From DGNJ01 sp002388905 (GTDB lineage Bacteria; Pseudomonadota; Gammaproteobacteria; Pseudomonadales; Porticoccaceae), in the NCBI GenBank assembly GCA_036843405.1, contig DAITSJ010000008.1:62001-126000 (forward strand): DNA of 64,000 bases. The letters are read 5' to 3'. Both the position numbers and the translations under genes were made by a program. Shown here piece after piece: positions 61,846-64,000 of the stretch (positions are counted from its first letter, which is position 1; each line of letters starts with the position of its first letter). The notes beneath the pieces were generated by a model, which was given only the letters and a program-made list of their open reading frames with translations, was not told the origin of the DNA and searched no databases.

Positions 61846-62349
61846 TCAGGAGCGAGGCTCCGGCTCGACGCTCAGATGTGAGGTATCGATGTCTTTCTCC
61901 GGTACCGCGCGGCGCTCGTCAGGACGCAGCACGTCGGCCCCCGGTTCCTCCACACTCAGGTGGTCGGTACTGATGGCCGGCGCCTCGACCGGTTGTCGCT
62001 CACCCGGCTTGAGCACGTCGGCACCCACCGGCTCGACATCGAACGAGGGTGCGGAGACTGTCGCCGCTTCGTCCTCCGCCCGCCCGGGAGCGGTGGCTTC
62101 GACGGTTGTTTTCGCCGCCGGTGCCGGCCGGATCTCGACGATGGCACCGGATTTTTCCATGGCCACCCTGAACCGGTCGGCGAGGTCCTTATCGATGCCC
62201 CGCCGGATGGCCACGGGCCGGCCGGTAAACATCTGGGCGATGCGGTCGTCGTCAAGCTTGAAAAGTGCCTTGAGATTGTCACGCACAGCCACAACGCTGT
62301 GCCCGGGCAGGACATCGCCCCGAAATATCACGTCGTATTGATCAGCCAT
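61846..62349 (-). CDS. Hypothetical protein with tandem C-terminal repeat
   Basis: 167 residues. Residues 1-75 form a domain seen at the N-terminus of many gammaproteobacterial envelope proteins (YDVIFRGDVLPGHSVVAVRDN ... FTGRPVAIRRGI ... EKSGAIVEI). The C-terminal half is low complexity and contains two copies of a ~27-residue unit, GADVLKPGERQPVEAPAIST DHLSVE and GADVLRPDERRAVPEKDID TSHLSVE (about 107-134 and 136-162). No signal peptide or membrane helix is seen. Function unknown. Confidence 0.7.
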   Translation of the reverse strand: MADQYDVIFRGDVLPGHSVVAVRDNLKALFKLDDDRIAQMFTGRPVAIRRGIDKDLADRFRVAMEKSGAIVEIRPAPAAKTTVEATAPGRAEDEAATVSAPSFDVEPVGADVLKPGERQPVEAPAISTDHLSVEEPGADVLRPDERRAVPEKDIDTSHLSVEPEPRS

Positions 62350-62446
62350 CCGCCATGTCCCCCTTTGCAGAGCGCATGTCCCGATTATTGGTCAAACCCG
62401 GGGAAAGGTCGAGTACCTGTGTCCCGTTTTTGCCGGCTCCTTCAAA

Positions 62447-62836
62447 TCAGGACAACAGAATCCCCCAGACCGTCAGGAACAGCAGCATACTCAGGAACAC
62501 GGCGGCGGAACCGATGTCCTTGGCCTGTCTGGCCAGGTTGTCACGCTCCAGGCCAATGCGATCCACGGTCATCTCCACCGCTGTGTTAAGCAACTCGACA
62601 ATCAAAACAATGAAGACCACAGCCACCAGCAGCGTTTTCTCCACGGCCCCCTGTCCCAGCCAAAGGCCCAGGGGCACCAGAACGACCGCCAGCGCAAGTT
62701 CGGTGCGAAAGGCCTCCTCGCTGTGCGCACAGGCCCGCAAGCCCTGCAGGGAGTAGCGCAGGGCATCCACCAGCCGCCGGCGAAGCAGCCCCCGAACCCC
62801 CGGCGTCTGGCGACCCGCATCCACCGAACCGTTCAC
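62447..62836 (-). CDS. dgkA: Diacylglycerol kinase
   Basis: 129 residues, normal DgkA size with three membrane helices. Conserved EEAFRTELALAVV and the C-terminal LLNTAVEMTVDRIG (active site ENAIE-like), ending in QAKDIGSAAVFLS. It phosphorylates diacylglycerol released by lipoprotein and oligosaccharide synthesis. It overlaps cysE by four bases. Confidence 0.94.
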   Translation of the reverse strand: MNGSVDAGRQTPGVRGLLRRRLVDALRYSLQGLRACAHSEEAFRTELALAVVLVPLGLWLGQGAVEKTLLVAVVFIVLIVELLNTAVEMTVDRIGLERDNLARQAKDIGSAAVFLSMLLFLTVWGILLS

Positions 62837-63633
62837 CGGGGCTCTCCGCCGTTGTTGAGGCGATGGTCCATGTCCAGGGCGGGAACGGTCTTGAGCAACT
62901 CGCCCACCACCCGACCGGGTACGCCCGCCACGGTGGTGTGGGGCGGTACTGTCCTGATCACCAGACTCCCGGCACCTATCTTGGCACCTTCACCAATCTC
63001 GATATTGCCCAGGATTTTGGCGCCGGTGGCAATCAGCACACCCTGGCGTATCTTGGGATGGCGATCGCCGGTTTCCCTGCCGGTACCCCCCAGCGTCACC
63101 GAGTGCAGCATGGACACGTTGTCCTCGATCACCGCGGTCTCGCCCACCACCACGCCGGTGGCGTGATCGATCATGATGCCGCCGCCAATCTGTGCCGCCG
63201 GATGGATATCAACCCCGAAGATTTCGGAAACCTTGCTCTGGATAAAGAGAGCCATGGGTCGGCGGCCGTCGCTCCACAGCCAGTGGGCGATACGGTGGGC
63301 CTGGAGAGCGTGAAAACCCTTGAAATAAAGCAGGGGCATGTAATAGCGGTCGCAGGCCGGATCCCGGTCATAGTAGGCAACCAGATCCCGGCGCATCCGC
63401 TCGCCGATGCGGGCATCGGCGGCAAAGCCGTGCTCAATAACCTGGTAAAGCGACAGGGAGGACACCACTTCGCTGCCCAGCAACTGCGCCAGCGAGTAGG
63501 CCAGTGCCGACTCCAGGGTGTCGTGACTCAGCACCGCCGCGTGGAAGTAGCTCGCCAGGGCAGGCTCCTGCCGGGTTACCTCGTCGATCTCGGATCTCAG
63601 CACCTGCCAGAGGTTATCGGGGTTTTCTGCCAT
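62833..63633 (-). CDS. cysE: Serine O-acetyltransferase
   Basis: 266 residues. An N-terminal all-helical SATase domain (about 1-140) precedes the left-handed beta helix with hexapeptide repeats (IGGGIMIDHATGVVVGETAV, VLIATGAKILGNIEIGEGA, IGAGSLVI). It acetylates serine for cysteine synthesis and pairs functionally with cysQ elsewhere in the window. The tail ends NNGGEPR, lacking the usual Ile that inserts into CysK, so the synthase complex may differ. Confidence 0.94.
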   Translation of the reverse strand: MAENPDNLWQVLRSEIDEVTRQEPALASYFHAAVLSHDTLESALAYSLAQLLGSEVVSSLSLYQVIEHGFAADARIGERMRRDLVAYYDRDPACDRYYMPLLYFKGFHALQAHRIAHWLWSDGRRPMALFIQSKVSEIFGVDIHPAAQIGGGIMIDHATGVVVGETAVIEDNVSMLHSVTLGGTGRETGDRHPKIRQGVLIATGAKILGNIEIGEGAKIGAGSLVIRTVPPHTTVAGVPGRVVGELLKTVPALDMDHRLNNGGEPR

Positions 63634-63731
63634 GAATGAAAAGGGGAAGCTGCAAATTGGTAGTCCGAACTATCCCGTATCCGGAGCATGGATGCAATGG
63701 CGGCACCGGGCCGGAATGCCATTACTTTTTT

Positions 63732-64000
63732 TCAGGCGCGCACGCTGACAAAGCGCTCGAAGATTTCCTCCAGATTATCGAGCACGGCTTCACGCAGGGC
63801 GATATCGGTATTTTCCAGCACGCCCCGCAACAGTTCGAGTGTCAACTTCGATTCGTACGCCGCCGCCAGGGGCCGATAGCTGATATGCCAGGGCTCGGGC
63901 CCGATACCGCCAAGATCGACCCGGTAGGGTCGAAAGAAGTGGCTATCGGAATCGGTGTCAAGAACGTCGAGCCAGGCCCCCAGCCGGTGGAAGGGTCCGT
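63732..64000 (-). CDS. M15-family D-Ala-D-Ala carboxypeptidase (C-terminal part, truncated by window edge)
   Basis: The reverse strand encodes 88 residues ending in a stop at 63732. Visible are GPFHRLGAWLDV, FFRPYRVDLGGIG and PEPWHISYRPLA, the C-terminal zinc motif of VanY/DdlX-like M15B peptidases (the W-H-x-S-Y histidine binds zinc). The catalytic N-terminal part lies outside the window. It probably trims peptidoglycan peptides in the periplasm. It is 98 bases upstream of the cysE start. Confidence 0.8.
   Translation of the reverse strand, partial: GPFHRLGAWLDVLDTDSDSHFFRPYRVDLGGIGPEPWHISYRPLAAAYESKLTLELLRGVLENTDIALREAVLDNLEEIFERFVSVRA

Noticed and set aside
1..64000. tRNA, rRNA, CRISPR, insertion sequence
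   Set aside because: No conserved tRNA loops, rRNA stretches, regular repeats or transposase motifs were seen on reading; an Infernal/tRNAscan run was not possible.

Overview
The window is high-GC, gene-dense DNA from a non-enteric gammaproteobacterium. Evidence is the pilMNOPQ block divergent from mrcA, the algZ-algR/argH and hemC-hemD-hemX-hemY arrangements seen in Pseudomonas and Chromatiales-like bacteria, the lptM-lysA-dapF-DUF484-xerC string, and murJ-ribF-ileS-lspA-fkpB-ispH. I cannot name the species. No rRNA, tRNA, CRISPR array, insertion sequence or prophage was seen. Only one gap exceeds 300 bases (58926-59438), and it is packed with regulatory elements.

Layout. 1-3087 (-): type IV pilus alignment genes pilM-N-O-P-Q (pilQ runs off the left edge; pilO carries a one-base homopolymer frameshift). 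3221-5728 (+): mrcA. 5746-7157 (-): cysQ and nudE. 7199-11392 (+): yrfG, hslR, a DUF4124 protein, hslO and pckA. 11508-11975 (+): a CigR/RcnB-like secreted protein. 11954-16174 (-): hemY, hemX, hemD, hemC. 16312-18135 (-): algR, algZ. 18293-24502 (+): argH, lptM, lysA, dapF, DUF484, xerC and a SIMPL-domain protein. 24601-27473 (-): torF-glnK-amtB-glnK, preceded by a sigma-54 promoter and NtrC-like sites. 27757-29578 (+): ubiK, comM. 29653-31508: divergent fpr and a FinR-like LysR regulator. 31546-34572 (-): a CNNM/CBS protein and the agmatine pathway genes aguB, aguA. 34697-42119 (-): the ispH-to-murJ block. 42244-44876 (+): hslV, hslU (heat-shock promoter), a DUF971 protein and a small lipoprotein.

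44894-59161 (-) is the main accessory region. It is a single-direction eleven-gene operon behind a perfect sigma-54 promoter, a perfect NtrC palindrome and a leader that matches the guanidine-I (ykkC) riboswitch. It encodes an NrtA-type ABC transporter, a creatininase-family hydrolase, a type III glutamine synthetase-like ligase (GlnT), a membrane fatty-acid-desaturase-like diiron protein, a xylose-isomerase-like TIM barrel protein, two 'urea-amidolyase-associated' proteins (carboxyguanidine deiminase subunits), a biotin-dependent 'urea' carboxylase and allophanate hydrolase. The riboswitch argues that the true substrate is guanidine: import, carboxylation, deimination to allophanate, then hydrolysis to ammonia and CO2, expressed when nitrogen is short and guanidine is present. 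The four genes between the transporter and the deiminase are not needed for the known route and are the best candidate for an undescribed extension, perhaps release of guanidine from a substituted guanidine. A CYP101-like cytochrome P450 is divergent from the operon.

60670-64000 (-): a hotdog thioesterase, an Smr-domain protein, a repeat-containing hypothetical, dgkA, cysE and the C-terminus of a VanY-type M15 peptidase. Several starts are TTG or GTG, and many neighbours overlap by four bases (ATGA), marking translationally coupled operons.
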